64,000 nucleotides of DNA. Source: UBA699 sp050261915 (GTDB taxonomy: Bacteria; Bacillota; Clostridia; Clostridiales; Clostridiaceae). The notes under the pieces were generated by a model, which ran no database searches, was not told where the DNA came from, and saw nothing but the letters and a program-made list of their open reading frames with translations. Shown here one piece after another: positions 16,874 to 25,540 of this stretch (position 1 is the stretch's first letter; each line of letters begins with the position of its first letter). Made by a program: the position numbers and the translations under genes. The DNA lies in NCBI GenBank assembly GCA_050261915.1, contig JBLNDT010000012.1:1-64000 (forward strand), read 5' to 3'.

Positions 16874-17389
16874 CTATTTCTCAATCCCTAATCTTGCTTG
16901 AACCCCTTTGTTGTAATAATGCTTTATTTCTTTCATTTCAGTAACAAGATCAGCTTTTTCAATAAGTTCTGCTGGTGCATTTCTACCTGTTATAATAACC
17001 TCCACATCAACTTTTCTATTTTCCAATGCTTCTATAACTTCATTAACAGTAAAAAGCTTGTAATAAAGTGCTATGTTTATTTCATCGAGAACCACCATGT
17101 CATAAGCTCCCTTTGCTAATATTTCAGCACATTCTTTTAAAGCTTCCTTTGCCAATTTCACATCTTCTTCAGTTGGTTTATTATATATGAAGCAATCTTT
17201 TCCATACTGTTTAATGGTAAATCCAGGAATAAAATCAGGAGCTTTAAGTTCACTATATTTCATGCCCTTTATAAACTGAGCAAAATAAACTTTTTTACCT
17301 GCACATACAGCCCTTAGTGAGATTCCTAAAGCTGCTGTGGTTTTACCTTTTCCGTTTCCTGTGTAAATATGAATATATCCCTTATCCAT
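16874..17389 (-). CDS. cobO: Cob(I)yrinic acid a,c-diamide adenosyltransferase
   Basis: The 171-residue BtuR/CobO-type adenosyltransferase starts with the P-loop GNGKGKTTAA and contains the conserved DMVVLDEINIALYYK stretch and a C-terminal YYNKGVQAR(L)GIE end. It transfers the 5'-deoxyadenosyl group of ATP to cob(I)alamin or its precursors. The length is slightly under the family norm of about 180-200. The start follows GGGGG at good spacing, directly behind the transporter ATPase gene. Confidence 0.94.
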   Translation of the reverse strand: MDKGYIHIYTGNGKGKTTAALGISLRAVCAGKKVYFAQFIKGMKYSELKAPDFIPGFTIKQYGKDCFIYNKPTEEDVKLAKEALKECAEILAKGAYDMVVLDEINIALYYKLFTVNEVIEALENRKVDVEVIITGRNAPAELIEKADLVTEMKEIKHYYNKGVQARLGIEK

Positions 17390-17404
17390 TTTATACCCCC
17401 AAAA

Positions 17405-18646
17405 TTAATCTTTACATATAATATCAATAAATTCATCAAAGCTTTCTATGTGTTTAAATGAATCTTTTTTCTGAAGCTCATCTATTATTTTGATTGCATT
17501 GCCTCCTGTAAAATCAATTTGATTTTTTACCTTTTTCATAAATATCCTCTTATCTATATCCATAAGCATTTCAAGGTTTTTAATATTTCCAGTTCCAAAG
17601 GGTACATCTGTTACCAGTATAATATCTGCCTCATTTATAAGTCTTTTGTTTTCATATGCTTTTATATCACTTATATGAGAAAAGGGAAGTTCCTCCACAC
17701 ACTTTATGCCAAGAAGATGGCAAAGCTCCAGGTCACTGTCCCCTTGATTAAGGACTCCGCAGGTAACTTTAAAGCCTAATGAGTTAATTCTCTCAATTAT
17801 CTGCTCTCCTCTACCCCCTCCAGAAATAACATGAATAACTTTATTATTAAAGCTCTCATTTTCTTTTATAACCCTGATAGGTACAATTTCCTTAGAAGAA
17901 AGCACCTTGTTTTCACGTACAACCATTTCCATTTTATATACACGATCCAGGTATTTAAGATCAATTACTTCATCAGGAGTGCCATCTGCCACTACTTTAC
18001 CTTTGTTTAGTAGGATAAGCCTGCTGCTAAAACGTGCTGCCATGTTTATATCATGAAGCACTGCCATTACCCCTATGTTCTTAACTTTCAAACTGCTTAT
18101 TAGCTCCATAATCTCAAGCTGATGATGAATATCCAAATGGGAGGTTGGTTCGTCCAGTAAAATTATTTTTGTATCCTGAGCAATAGCTCTGGCTATTATA
18201 ACCCTTTGTTTTTCCCCTCCGCTTAACTCATTATAATCCCTGTCCTTAAGCTGCCAGGTTTTAGTCATAACCATAGCTTCTTTTACAATTTCAAAATCAT
18301 CCTTTTCACTATTTTTTCTTCCATACATATGAGGATTTCTGCCCATTAATACAATATCAAAAACGGTGAATTTAAAATCTATGGTGTATTCCTGGGGAAC
18401 CACAGCAATCAGCTTTGCCCTGTCCCTTCTTGAAAGCTTCCTGTTGTCTATTCCGCTTATTCTTATTGTTCCAGTTTTTATGTCAATAAGATCAGTTATT
18501 GCCTTAATTAAAGTTGATTTTCCTGTGCCGTTTGGTCCAATTATTCCTATAAATTCTCCTGGGCTTAGGTTTATATTAATGTCCTCAAGAATTACTTTAT
18601 TGTTATATCCTGCAGATAATTTTTCAATTTTAAGTAAAGTATCCAT
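17405..18646 (-). CDS. btuD: Cobalamin ABC transporter ATPase with C-terminal extension
   Basis: Residues 1-255 are a FecE/BtuD-type ABC ATPase with Walker A GPNGTGKS (37-44), signature LSGGEKQRV and Walker B IILLDEPTSHLD. Residues about 270-413 form an extra domain absent from E. coli BtuD, starting VIHVISGGGRGEQII and holding ILVTDVPFGTGN, which looks like a Rossmann-like nucleotide- or ligand-binding fold. I recall similar extensions in some clostridial and archaeal B12 ATPases, but their role is unknown. It sits between btuC and cobO; ATG follows GGGAGG. It powers vitamin B12 or corrinoid uptake with BtuC and BtuF. Confidence 0.9.
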   Translation of the reverse strand: MDTLLKIEKLSAGYNNKVILEDININLSPGEFIGIIGPNGTGKSTLIKAITDLIDIKTGTIRISGIDNRKLSRRDRAKLIAVVPQEYTIDFKFTVFDIVLMGRNPHMYGRKNSEKDDFEIVKEAMVMTKTWQLKDRDYNELSGGEKQRVIIARAIAQDTKIILLDEPTSHLDIHHQLEIMELISSLKVKNIGVMAVLHDINMAARFSSRLILLNKGKVVADGTPDEVIDLKYLDRVYKMEMVVRENKVLSSKEIVPIRVIKENESFNNKVIHVISGGGRGEQIIERINSLGFKVTCGVLNQGDSDLELCHLLGIKCVEELPFSHISDIKAYENKRLINEADIILVTDVPFGTGNIKNLEMLMDIDKRIFMKKVKNQIDFTGGNAIKIIDELQKKDSFKHIESFDEFIDIICKD

Positions 18647-18647
18647 A

Positions 18648-19667
18648 CTATATACCTCCCCCCATCTTTTTTTTCTTCAAAAGATAGATGAAGAATGGTG
18701 CACCAAAAATTGCAGTAACAATTCCCACGGGTATTTCCTGGGCAATAATCGTTCTTGATATGGTATCACAAAATATCATAAAGGTACCCCCTGCTATAAA
18801 GGAATAAATCAATAGTCCCTTATGCTTTGGACCTGAAATTAATCTAACTATATGGGGAATTATTAGTCCAACAAAGCCTATTATTCCTGTAACACTAACT
18901 GCAGCTGCAGTTACAAAAGCTGTTACTATTATGATTTTTCTTTTTAACTTTTCTGCATCCACCCCAAGCTGCATGGCTGTATCTTCCCCTAACAGCATTA
19001 TGTCCATTTCCCTGTGGGAGAGGCATATGATTATAACCCCTATGCTAACGTATGGCACCACCATAAACAGCTGACTCCAGCTCTTTCCATTAAAGCTCCC
19101 CATGGTCCAAAAGATAATATCATGAAAGTTACTGCTGAAAACCATGCATAGGGATATTATTGAGGCTAGAAACTGTCCAATGGCAATTCCGCTTAAAAGC
19201 AAGGTAGTAACAGGTACCTTTCTCCCTACCTTTGAAATGCTGTACACTATAAATAGAGAAGTTAAGGCTCCAATAAAAGCAAGTATTGAAATTAAATTAA
19301 TTCCAAACAAATTAAAATTAATGTTTGTTACTATTCCAATTGTTGCACCAAGAGCAGCTCCAGATGAAACCCCAAGAATAAATGGGTCTGCCATAGGATT
19401 TTTAAAAATACCCTGATATGCTGCACCGCATATAGCAAGAGCTCCTCCTGCAAAAAAAGCCAGCATGACCCTTGGAAATCTTATGAGCCAAACTATTGAA
19501 ACAGTTGATTCCTTTATATCTTCCAATTTATTTAAGTGAAACATCTTATTAAATAGAATTTTCAGTGTAGTTGTAAATGAAATATCTGCAATTCCTATAG
19601 TTGTAGCAAAAATTATGGTTATAATGCATAAACCCACTAAAGCTATCAAGGTCTTGTATCTTTTCAT
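18648..19667 (-). CDS. btuC: Cobalamin ABC transporter permease (FecCD family)
   Basis: The 339-residue membrane protein has about ten helices and FecCD/BtuC family signatures: RFPRVMLAFFAGGALAICG, GAAYQGIFKNPMADPFILG and GIIGFVGLIIPHIVR. I chose the ATG at 19667, after AAAGGGGA, because the longer frame runs into btuF. It is followed without a gap by the ATPase gene and forms the channel for corrinoid import. Confidence 0.93.
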   Translation of the reverse strand: MKRYKTLIALVGLCIITIIFATTIGIADISFTTTLKILFNKMFHLNKLEDIKESTVSIVWLIRFPRVMLAFFAGGALAICGAAYQGIFKNPMADPFILGVSSGAALGATIGIVTNINFNLFGINLISILAFIGALTSLFIVYSISKVGRKVPVTTLLLSGIAIGQFLASIISLCMVFSSNFHDIIFWTMGSFNGKSWSQLFMVVPYVSIGVIIICLSHREMDIMLLGEDTAMQLGVDAEKLKRKIIIVTAFVTAAAVSVTGIIGFVGLIIPHIVRLISGPKHKGLLIYSFIAGGTFMIFCDTISRTIIAQEIPVGIVTAIFGAPFFIYLLKKKKMGGGI

Positions 19668-19677
19668 TATTTCCCCT

Positions 19678-20616
19678 TTACTTAAATGCCTCAGGATAAA
19701 TTGTTTTTGCATATATTTCAAAACCATCTATTACTCTTGGACCTGGTCTTTGCATTATATCATTTTCTAAGGTGCCTGGTGCCATAACTTTTACATTCCC
19801 ATCTTTAAATGCCTTTATGCTTTTAATGCCTGAAACCTTGTTTAATTCATCAAGGGAAGCTTGAAGTGAAATATAAACCTCAGGGTCAGCATTTACAACT
19901 TGCTCTAAGGTAAGCTGTGGCCACTCTCCACTAGATTTTTCCGCAATATTTTCTGCTTTAAGATCCTTTAGCATGGAATTAATGAAGGACCCGTTTCCTG
20001 CTGAAAAAAAGCTTCCTAGGTCCACAAAAACCTTTTTAGAATTTACATCTTTTATCTTTGAAAGTACTTCCTGCCTTTTTGTATTCATTGAATCTGTAAC
20101 TTCCTTTGCTTTTCCCTGAACATTGCAGATTTCACCTGCTTGTTTTATATCTGCAAAAACCCCATCAATATTTTGAGGATTAAATATTACCACTTTAATT
20201 CCTGCACCTTCAAGAAGTTTTTTTGCTTCATTACTCATGGTGCCTTTTACAGTAAATACCACATCTGGAGCGAGTTTTGTTATAAGCTCTGTATTTGGTC
20301 CGGAAAATCCTCCAACCACAGCAATTTTTTGTGCATCAGCGGGGTAATTATCATTCTCTGACCTTCCAACAACTTTGCTTCCTAGCCCAAGAGCAAACAG
20401 GGTTTCTGTGGTGCTTGGAGCAGTTGATACAATTTTTGAAGGTTCCTTTTCTATTGTTACTTTATTTCCTGCATCATCAGTAATTGTTAAAGGATATGTT
20501 GTATTTCCAGGAGCTTCTAAAGTATTGCTTCCCTTATTTGAAGAAGTGCAGCCTCCTAAAGTAATAATAAGTGACAATAACATAAGTACAATAAGACTTT
20601 TTCTAATTTTTTTCAT
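19678..20616 (-). CDS. btuF: Cobalamin ABC transporter substrate-binding lipoprotein
   Basis: The 312-residue protein has a lipoprotein signal (hydrophobic residues 8-20, lipobox LGGC with Cys23) and a periplasmic-binding-protein fold of the BtuF/FhuD class, with KIVSTAPSTTETLFALGLG and VGRSENDNYP. It captures cobalamin or cobinamide outside the membrane. The start follows AAAGGAG. Position next to btuC/btuD and in a B12-riboswitch operon supports a corrinoid over an iron-siderophore ligand. Confidence 0.92.
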   Translation of the reverse strand: MKKIRKSLIVLMLLSLIITLGGCTSSNKGSNTLEAPGNTTYPLTITDDAGNKVTIEKEPSKIVSTAPSTTETLFALGLGSKVVGRSENDNYPADAQKIAVVGGFSGPNTELITKLAPDVVFTVKGTMSNEAKKLLEGAGIKVVIFNPQNIDGVFADIKQAGEICNVQGKAKEVTDSMNTKRQEVLSKIKDVNSKKVFVDLGSFFSAGNGSFINSMLKDLKAENIAEKSSGEWPQLTLEQVVNADPEVYISLQASLDELNKVSGIKSIKAFKDGNVKVMAPGTLENDIMQRPGPRVIDGFEIYAKTIYPEAFK

Positions 20617-20629
20617 AAGTATTCTCCTT

Positions 20630-21208
20630 TTAATAAATTTCTGCAGCATTAACTGCCTTTATATATTTGTATTCTTTATCAGCACATATCTGGGTAAACC
20701 TGCAGTGCTCAGCTTTAAATCTAAAAAAGTGTTCCATATTATTAAATACCGTACACAAGGCACATTTTATAACACCTTCATGAGTTATTACAAGGGTAGT
20801 TCCATCTTCCTTCGAAACCTCATTAATAAAATCTGCTACTCTCTCATATACCTCCCTGAGACTTTCCCCTTTTGGAATCTTATAGTTTATGTAGTCTTTT
20901 GACCACAATTCTGCTTCCATAGGATACAGCTTCAATATTTCACTAAAGTTTAGTCCTTCAAAAATCCCAAAATCCATTTCTCTAAGCCTTGGGTCAATTT
21001 CACCACTAATGTTAAGCTCCCTTGAAGTATCAATTGCTCTTTTTAAGGGACTTATATAAACCTTTGAAAAGTTAACATCTTTAGTAAAATTTGCTGCTTC
21101 CCTGGCCTGATTTATTCCCTCCCTGGAAAGATTAATATCAGAGCTTCCTCCAAATATTCCATTTTGATTGAATTCAGTTTTTCCATGCCTTATAAATACT
21201 ATATCCAT
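20630..21208 (-). CDS. cobC: Alpha-ribazole phosphatase (histidine phosphatase)
   Basis: The 192-residue histidine-phosphatase family protein has the catalytic FIRHGKTEFN motif at residues 5-14, a second conserved histidine in LVITHEGVIK and REMDFGIFEG. In this operon it most likely removes phosphate from alpha-ribazole 5'-phosphate or adenosylcobalamin 5'-phosphate. The start overlaps the cobS 3' end by 10 bp. Related phosphoglycerate-mutase-like activities cannot be excluded from sequence alone. Confidence 0.88.
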   Translation of the reverse strand: MDIVFIRHGKTEFNQNGIFGGSSDINLSREGINQAREAANFTKDVNFSKVYISPLKRAIDTSRELNISGEIDPRLREMDFGIFEGLNFSEILKLYPMEAELWSKDYINYKIPKGESLREVYERVADFINEVSKEDGTTLVITHEGVIKCALCTVFNNMEHFFRFKAEHCRFTQICADKEYKYIKAVNAAEIY

Positions 21209-21939
21209 AAGGATACCCCCAAAAATGCAGCTATTCCTGCCATTTCACAAAGCTCTATACTAGCTCCATATACGTCCCCGGTTAGTCCTCCAATGGTTTT
21301 ATATGATTTTGAAGCCGTTAATATTGCCGCAACAAGTGCTGCCAAAAGCATAGCAAGATATTTGTAGTTAAACAATAATGCTGTTAACACAACATATGAG
21401 ATAAATCCAAAATAAAAATACTTTTTATTTAGATTATCTGAAAACATTACCCCCATACCACTGCTTCTTGCAGGTTTAGTAAAGCACATAAGCATAACAG
21501 CAACAAGCCTTGCATTCCCGCAGCTTAACATGAGGCAAGCAAATGGATTCCCTGTGATTTTTGATAAAAGAATATATTTAATAAATATATCCAGAACCAC
21601 CGCAATAACTCCAAAGGTTCCGCTGTGGCTGTCTTTCATTATTTCTAAGATTCTCTCCCTATTTCTTGAAGAAAAAAATCCGTCACAGGTATCGGACAAG
21701 CCATCAATATGCAGCCCACCGGTTATAAATATAAGGCTTAATAGACCAAGCATTGCTCCTATATCCCGTCCAAAGTAAAGACCTAAAGAATACATAAGTG
21801 CGGATATTCCCCCTATTATCATTCCCGTATAGGGAAAAAAGAAGGTGGATCTTCCTAAATTTATTTTATTTATTTCAATTTCTTTATTTATAGGGATTCT
21901 TGTTAAAAACTGCAGTGAAAATATAAACCCCTCCATCAT
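21199..21939 (-). CDS. cobS: Adenosylcobinamide-GDP ribazoletransferase
   Basis: The 246-residue membrane protein has about six helices. It contains the metal-binding signature GGLHIDGLSDTCDGFFS and GGLTGDVYGA near the C-terminus. CobS joins the activated cobinamide to alpha-ribazole, the last assembly step of the lower ligand. ATGA overlap with cobU indicates coupled translation. Confidence 0.95.
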   Translation of the reverse strand: MMEGFIFSLQFLTRIPINKEIEINKINLGRSTFFFPYTGMIIGGISALMYSLGLYFGRDIGAMLGLLSLIFITGGLHIDGLSDTCDGFFSSRNRERILEIMKDSHSGTFGVIAVVLDIFIKYILLSKITGNPFACLMLSCGNARLVAVMLMCFTKPARSSGMGVMFSDNLNKKYFYFGFISYVVLTALLFNYKYLAMLLAALVAAILTASKSYKTIGGLTGDVYGASIELCEMAGIAAFLGVSLWI

Positions 21940-22472
21940 TTCAGCCTCAGAGGTATTCCGCAGATTACCGCATAAACTTCATCTGCCATTTCTGCAGCCC
22001 TTTGATTTACTCTGCCTGCAATATCCCTGTATACTCTGGCAATATGGTTATCAGGTACAATTGAACATCCAACTTCATTTGTAACCATAACAAGCTCCTT
22101 ATTTGATTCTTTTATTTTGTCCACAAGTTTATAAATTTCGTTTATTACCTTATCCTCAATAGATCTTTGAAAGCTTTCATCTATCGTTTCAAGTTCCTTG
22201 GACATGTCATACATAATATTTGAAATCATTACAGTTATACAATCTAAAAGATAATTTTCTTCAGACCCCACCGCATTGGTTAAATTATAGGTTCCTTCAA
22301 AGGTTCTCCACATTAGAGGTCTTAAGCTTTTATGATGCTTAACCCGCTCCTCCATTTCATGGTCTTCCTTCCTGCTGGTCGCTATGTATACCACATCATT
22401 CTTTTCCTTAAATTTTGCTTCCCCATAGGAACTCTTTCCGCTTCTGGCTCCTCCAACAACTAATGTTATCAT
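21936..22472 (-). CDS. cobU: Adenosylcobinamide kinase / guanylyltransferase
   Basis: The 178-residue protein has the P-loop GGARSGKSSY at residues 7-16 and family motifs IATSRKEDHEMEERV and VTNEVGCSIVPDN. It phosphorylates and then guanylylates adenosylcobinamide. Lies 4 bp after cobT and overlaps cobS. Confidence 0.95.
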   Translation of the reverse strand: MITLVVGGARSGKSSYGEAKFKEKNDVVYIATSRKEDHEMEERVKHHKSLRPLMWRTFEGTYNLTNAVGSEENYLLDCITVMISNIMYDMSKELETIDESFQRSIEDKVINEIYKLVDKIKESNKELVMVTNEVGCSIVPDNHIARVYRDIAGRVNQRAAEMADEVYAVICGIPLRLK

Positions 22473-22476
22473 TTTA

Positions 22477-23544
22477 TCACCTTATATCAACTAAGGTTTC
22501 ACTGTTTATATCAGCTTCACCAAAGGTAGGCATTTTTTCTATTGCATAAAGGGCGGAATCAATAATCTGAAAGGCTAAAGGGCATCCGGAGCCTTCCCCA
22601 AGTCTCATGTGAAGATTAAGCATAGGCTCTAATCCTATTTCCTTCATCATATATGCAGCTCCCGGCTCTTCTGAAAGATGGGAGGAAATAAGGTAGTCTC
22701 TAACATTTGGATTAAGCCTTACTGCACAAAGGGCTGCAGCTGAAGATATAAATCCGTCAATAACAATAGGCTTCCTGTTTTTTGCAGCACCTAGGAAGCA
22801 GCCGCACATCCCAGCAATATCAAAACCCCCAACCTTTGCTATAACATCAACAGGGTCCTTTGAATCCGGTTTGTTTATATCTATAGCCTGTTTTATGACT
22901 CTTTTTTTATTTTCATATTGTTCATCATTCAAGCCTGCTCCTTTTCCTGCAGTAATATCAGGGGATAACCCTGATAAAGCACTTAAAACTGCTGCACTAG
23001 TGGTGGTATTTCCTATACCCATTTCCCCTGTACCAAAAATATCAACTCCATCTGATGAAAGCTTATCAACTATTTCTATTCCTGCTTCAATTGCAGAAAC
23101 TGCCTCATCATAAGTCATGGCAGGTCCCTTTGCCATGTTTTTTGTGCCCATGGCTATCTTTTTATCCACAATCAATGGATTTTTAATCACAGCATCCACA
23201 CCAATATCAACAACAGTTACATTTGTTCCTGTGAACTCAGATAAAATTGTAACTCCTGTGGAGTTCTTTGTTAGGTTCTCGGTTAAAATTGCTGTTATGC
23301 TCTTTGGACAAGCACTTACGCCCTCATCCACTACCCCATTATCAGCACACATTACTATGATGTTCCTATTACTCATTTTATTGAAAACTTTCCCTGTTAT
23401 CCCTGCAATTTTTGCAGATATAGTTTCAAGGGTTCCAAGACTTCCTATTGGTTTTGCCAATCCGTCAATTCGGCTCATTGCATTGTTTATAGCCTCATTA
23501 TCTGCAGGTGCTATACCTGCCAGGGTTTCACGAAATAATTTCAT
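22477..23544 (-). CDS. cobT: Nicotinate-nucleotide-dimethylbenzimidazole phosphoribosyltransferase
   Basis: The 355-residue enzyme shows CobT signatures: LAKPIGSLGTLE near the N-terminus, FGTGEMGIGNTTTSAAV and the glycine-rich LRLGEGSGCPLAFQI. It makes alpha-ribazole phosphate from a lower-ligand base. The ATG at 23544 has AGGAGG at ideal spacing; the upstream-extended frame crosses the terminator and riboswitch and is not real. First gene of the operon. Confidence 0.96.
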   Translation of the reverse strand: MKLFRETLAGIAPADNEAINNAMSRIDGLAKPIGSLGTLETISAKIAGITGKVFNKMSNRNIIVMCADNGVVDEGVSACPKSITAILTENLTKNSTGVTILSEFTGTNVTVVDIGVDAVIKNPLIVDKKIAMGTKNMAKGPAMTYDEAVSAIEAGIEIVDKLSSDGVDIFGTGEMGIGNTTTSAAVLSALSGLSPDITAGKGAGLNDEQYENKKRVIKQAIDINKPDSKDPVDVIAKVGGFDIAGMCGCFLGAAKNRKPIVIDGFISSAAALCAVRLNPNVRDYLISSHLSEEPGAAYMMKEIGLEPMLNLHMRLGEGSGCPLAFQIIDSALYAIEKMPTFGEADINSETLVDIR

Positions 23545-23556
23545 AATTTTCCTCCT

Positions 23557-23584
23557 AAAAAATAAAACTCCTGCATTGCAGGAG
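23557..23584 (-). terminator. Riboswitch-controlled intrinsic terminator (attenuator)
   Basis: CTCCTGCA and TGCAGGAG (23568-23584) form a tight hairpin followed on the minus strand by TTTTATTTTTT. It sits between the cobalamin aptamer and the cobT ribosome binding site, so ligand-dependent premature termination is the probable mechanism. Confidence 0.88.
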
Positions 23585-23637
23585 CTCATTATACCGTAAA
23601 TTTTTAAATATATTATACTTCCCGCCGAAGCAATATG

Positions 23638-23787
23638 CCATTTCAGGTAGGTCTCCTGACTCACGTATCATTCTCCTCCACCCTTCCCGGCAGTTGCCAG
23701 TGGATTATGGATTCGTCCTCGTATACAGTAGCGGGGGCTGCAGCGGATTTACACCGCTTTCCCTATTAAACAAAAGTGCCTGAAACC
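23638..23787 (-). ncRNA. Cobalamin riboswitch
   Basis: The minus strand carries the B12-box AGTCAGGAGACC (about 23645-23662), the upstream core GGGAAGG, GCTACTGTATACGAGGACG and a 5' GGTTTCAGGCAC that closes the P1 helix (TTTCAGG with CCTGAAA). These are the conserved blocks of the adenosylcobalamin aptamer in order. It would shut down the operon when B12 is sufficient. Confidence 0.95.
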
Positions 23788-23805
23788 GATTATTAAATTA
23801 AGCTA

Positions 23806-23834
23806 ATTATATTCCTAAAGCATTTTTTATTCAA
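23806..23834 (-). promoter_or_regulatory. Promoter of the cobalamin operon
   Basis: On the minus strand TTGAAT (23829-23834) and a perfect TATAAT (23806-23811) are 17 bp apart, about 20 bp upstream of the aptamer's first helix. Good match for a housekeeping sigma promoter. Confidence 0.75.
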
Positions 23835-23904
23835 TAAATATTTTTGATTAATATCTTTTGTTGTTGTATCATTATATAAAGATTAAGAAGGGTCAGGTGA
23901 AACA

Positions 23905-24438
23905 ATGGATTTACAAATTTGTATTGAAAAGAGAAGAAGTATAAGAAAATTTAATAATGTTAAAATTGATGACAGCGTAATCTGCAAGCTTGTAGATGCA
24001 GCTGCCCAGGCTCCATCCTGGAAAAATACCCAGGTAACAAGATATTATGCAGTTAAAAATCCAAAAGTTAAAGAAGAATTGCTTTGGGCACTGCCTGATT
24101 TTAATAAACCTGCTGCAAAAAGTGCTCCAGTAATTATTATTTCAACAGTAGTAAAGAACCGATCGGCCTATGACAGAGAAGGAAACTTTGAAAGCCCTAA
24201 GGGAAAAGGCTGGCAGATGTATGATTGCGGCTGTTCTAACATGATATTTACCTTAAAAGCTTCAGAATTAGGTTTAGGTACAGTTATAATGGGAATTTAT
24301 GACGAAGATATAGTAGCATCACTTTTAAATATTCCTGATACAGAAGAAGTGGTTGCAGTCATTCCGTTAGGCTATTATGATAATGAGCCAGTTAAACCAA
24401 AAAGAAAAGATGCAGAAGAGATTTTAAAGTTTATATAA
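23905..24438 (+). CDS. Nitroreductase-family FMN oxidoreductase
   Basis: The 177-residue protein starts with the FMN-phosphate-binding signature RRSIRKF (about residues 10-16) and has APSWKNTQ and a GLGTVIMG core, typical of small NfsB/BluB-like nitroreductases. Electron acceptor unknown. It diverges from the cobalamin riboswitch; BluB-type benzimidazole synthesis is a conceivable link because of location, but BluB is an oxygen-dependent enzyme and the protein lacks clear BluB features, so I keep the generic call. ATG follows AGGTGAAACA. Confidence 0.88.
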   Translation: MDLQICIEKRRSIRKFNNVKIDDSVICKLVDAAAQAPSWKNTQVTRYYAVKNPKVKEELLWALPDFNKPAAKSAPVIIISTVVKNRSAYDREGNFESPKGKGWQMYDCGCSNMIFTLKASELGLGTVIMGIYDEDIVASLLNIPDTEEVVAVIPLGYYDNEPVKPKRKDAEEILKFI

Positions 24439-24463
24439 AAAAAGTGGGCATTGCCCACTTTTT
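24439..24463. terminator. Bidirectional intrinsic terminator
   Basis: A perfect 11-bp stem (24439-24449 with 24453-24463) with an ATT loop and A/T runs on both sides, between the convergent nitroreductase and speD genes. Confidence 0.92.
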
Positions 24464-25277
24464 AGCTATTTGGAAGATTAATTCCGTAAAAAATTTCATT
24501 TATTTCTTTTTCAAGCTTTCCTCTTACACTATTTTCAACTTCCTTAGACATGTCCTCAACACTTGATTCAAAAAGATAATTTTCTAGATTTAAATTATTT
24601 ATTCTCATCTTTGTGTGAAATATGCTTGATTGGTAAATATTCATATCTATAAGGTTGTATCTGTTTATTGTATCCTTATTTATATAGTTTTGGATTGAGC
24701 TTATCTTATGATCCATAAAATGTTTTCTTCCGTTTAAATCCCTGGTGAAACCTCTTACCCTGTAGTCTATAGTTATTACATCTGAATCGAAGCTGTCTAT
24801 TAGGAAATTTAATGCCTTAAGAGGAGAAATTTCTCCGCAGGTTGCTACATCAATATCCACTCTAAAGGTTGCTATTTCATTCATTGGATGACTTTCAGGA
24901 TAAGTGTGAACTGTTACATGACTTTTGTCCAAGTGAGCAACAATATTTTCACGGGTTGGAGTTAATACACCCTGATTGCATGACTTATCAAGAATATATA
25001 GGGGCACTTCCTCCTCTGATATAAGTAATGTAACACTTGCACCTTGAGGGTCATAATCTTGTTTGGCCACATTCAGTACATTTGCACCTATTATCTTGGT
25101 TACCTGCTTTAATATTTCCGTCAACCTTTCGGAATTATACTGTTCATCTATATATTCGATATATTTTTTCTGATCTTCCTCACTCTTGGTGTAACAAATA
25201 TCATAAATATTGAAACTCAATACCTTGGTAAGGTTATTAAAACCATAAAGACTCAATTTGTCATTTTTGTCCTGCAT
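24462..25277 (-). CDS. speD: S-adenosylmethionine decarboxylase proenzyme
   Basis: The 271-residue protein matches the E. coli-type (longer) SpeD class. The autocleavage motif LDKSHVTVHTYPESHP places the serine that becomes pyruvoyl at Ser119. It makes decarboxylated SAM, the aminopropyl donor for spermidine. No spermidine synthase gene is in the window and speD stands alone between terminators with its own promoter. Start follows AGAGGTCAATGAG. Confidence 0.95.
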   Translation of the reverse strand: MQDKNDKLSLYGFNNLTKVLSFNIYDICYTKSEEDQKKYIEYIDEQYNSERLTEILKQVTKIIGANVLNVAKQDYDPQGASVTLLISEEEVPLYILDKSCNQGVLTPTRENIVAHLDKSHVTVHTYPESHPMNEIATFRVDIDVATCGEISPLKALNFLIDSFDSDVITIDYRVRGFTRDLNGRKHFMDHKISSIQNYINKDTINRYNLIDMNIYQSSIFHTKMRINNLNLENYLFESSVEDMSKEVENSVRGKLEKEINEIFYGINLPNS

Positions 25278-25320
25278 CTCATTGACCTCTTTCCATTTTT
25301 CAATAATATTTTACATACTA

Positions 25321-25349
25321 ATTATACTGTTATTGAGCCTTAGCTTCAA
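25321..25349 (-). promoter_or_regulatory. Promoter of speD
   Basis: TTGAAG (25344-25349) and TATAAT (25321-25326) on the minus strand with a 17-bp spacer, about 45 bp before the speD start. Confidence 0.7.
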
Positions 25350-25383
25350 TGCAATTTTTTTATGAAAAAAATTTTTTTGTATA

Positions 25384-25416
25384 AAAATAGCATCGGATTT
25401 AATAAAATCCAATGCT
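25384..25416 (-). terminator. Terminator downstream of the DUF5050 gene
   Basis: AGCAT-C-GGATTT and AAATCC-A-ATGCT (25389-25416) pair with one mismatch; T-rich DNA follows on the minus strand. The remaining 25417-25540 holds no supported gene, only a CAATCC/GGATTG hairpin (25437-25457). Confidence 0.75.
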
Positions 25417-25540
25417 GTTTTAATTACCACCTATAACAATCCAAAGGGGGAGGATTGATTTATATTCATCTGGTATACTTATATACTATATCATCAATTT
25501 GGAATAATTATGTGAAAAATGATAATACTTTGTAACAGGT

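Noticed and set aside
23545..23664. In-frame N-terminal extension of cobT
   Set aside because: It crosses the riboswitch and terminator; the ATG at 23544 has an ideal ribosome binding site and family-like start.
23905..24438. Nitroreductase as BluB (lower-ligand synthesis) because of B12 neighbours
   Set aside because: It is divergent from the operon, no BluB-specific features are seen, and BluB needs oxygen, unlike an anaerobe.
24462..25277. SpeD as part of a polyamine operon
   Set aside because: No spermidine synthase or arginine/agmatine gene nearby and terminators isolate it on both sides.
25456..25536. 26-codon frame after a GGGGGAGGA sequence, starting with TTG
   Set aside because: Spacing from the purine run to the start is too short and the product has no support; left as intergenic.
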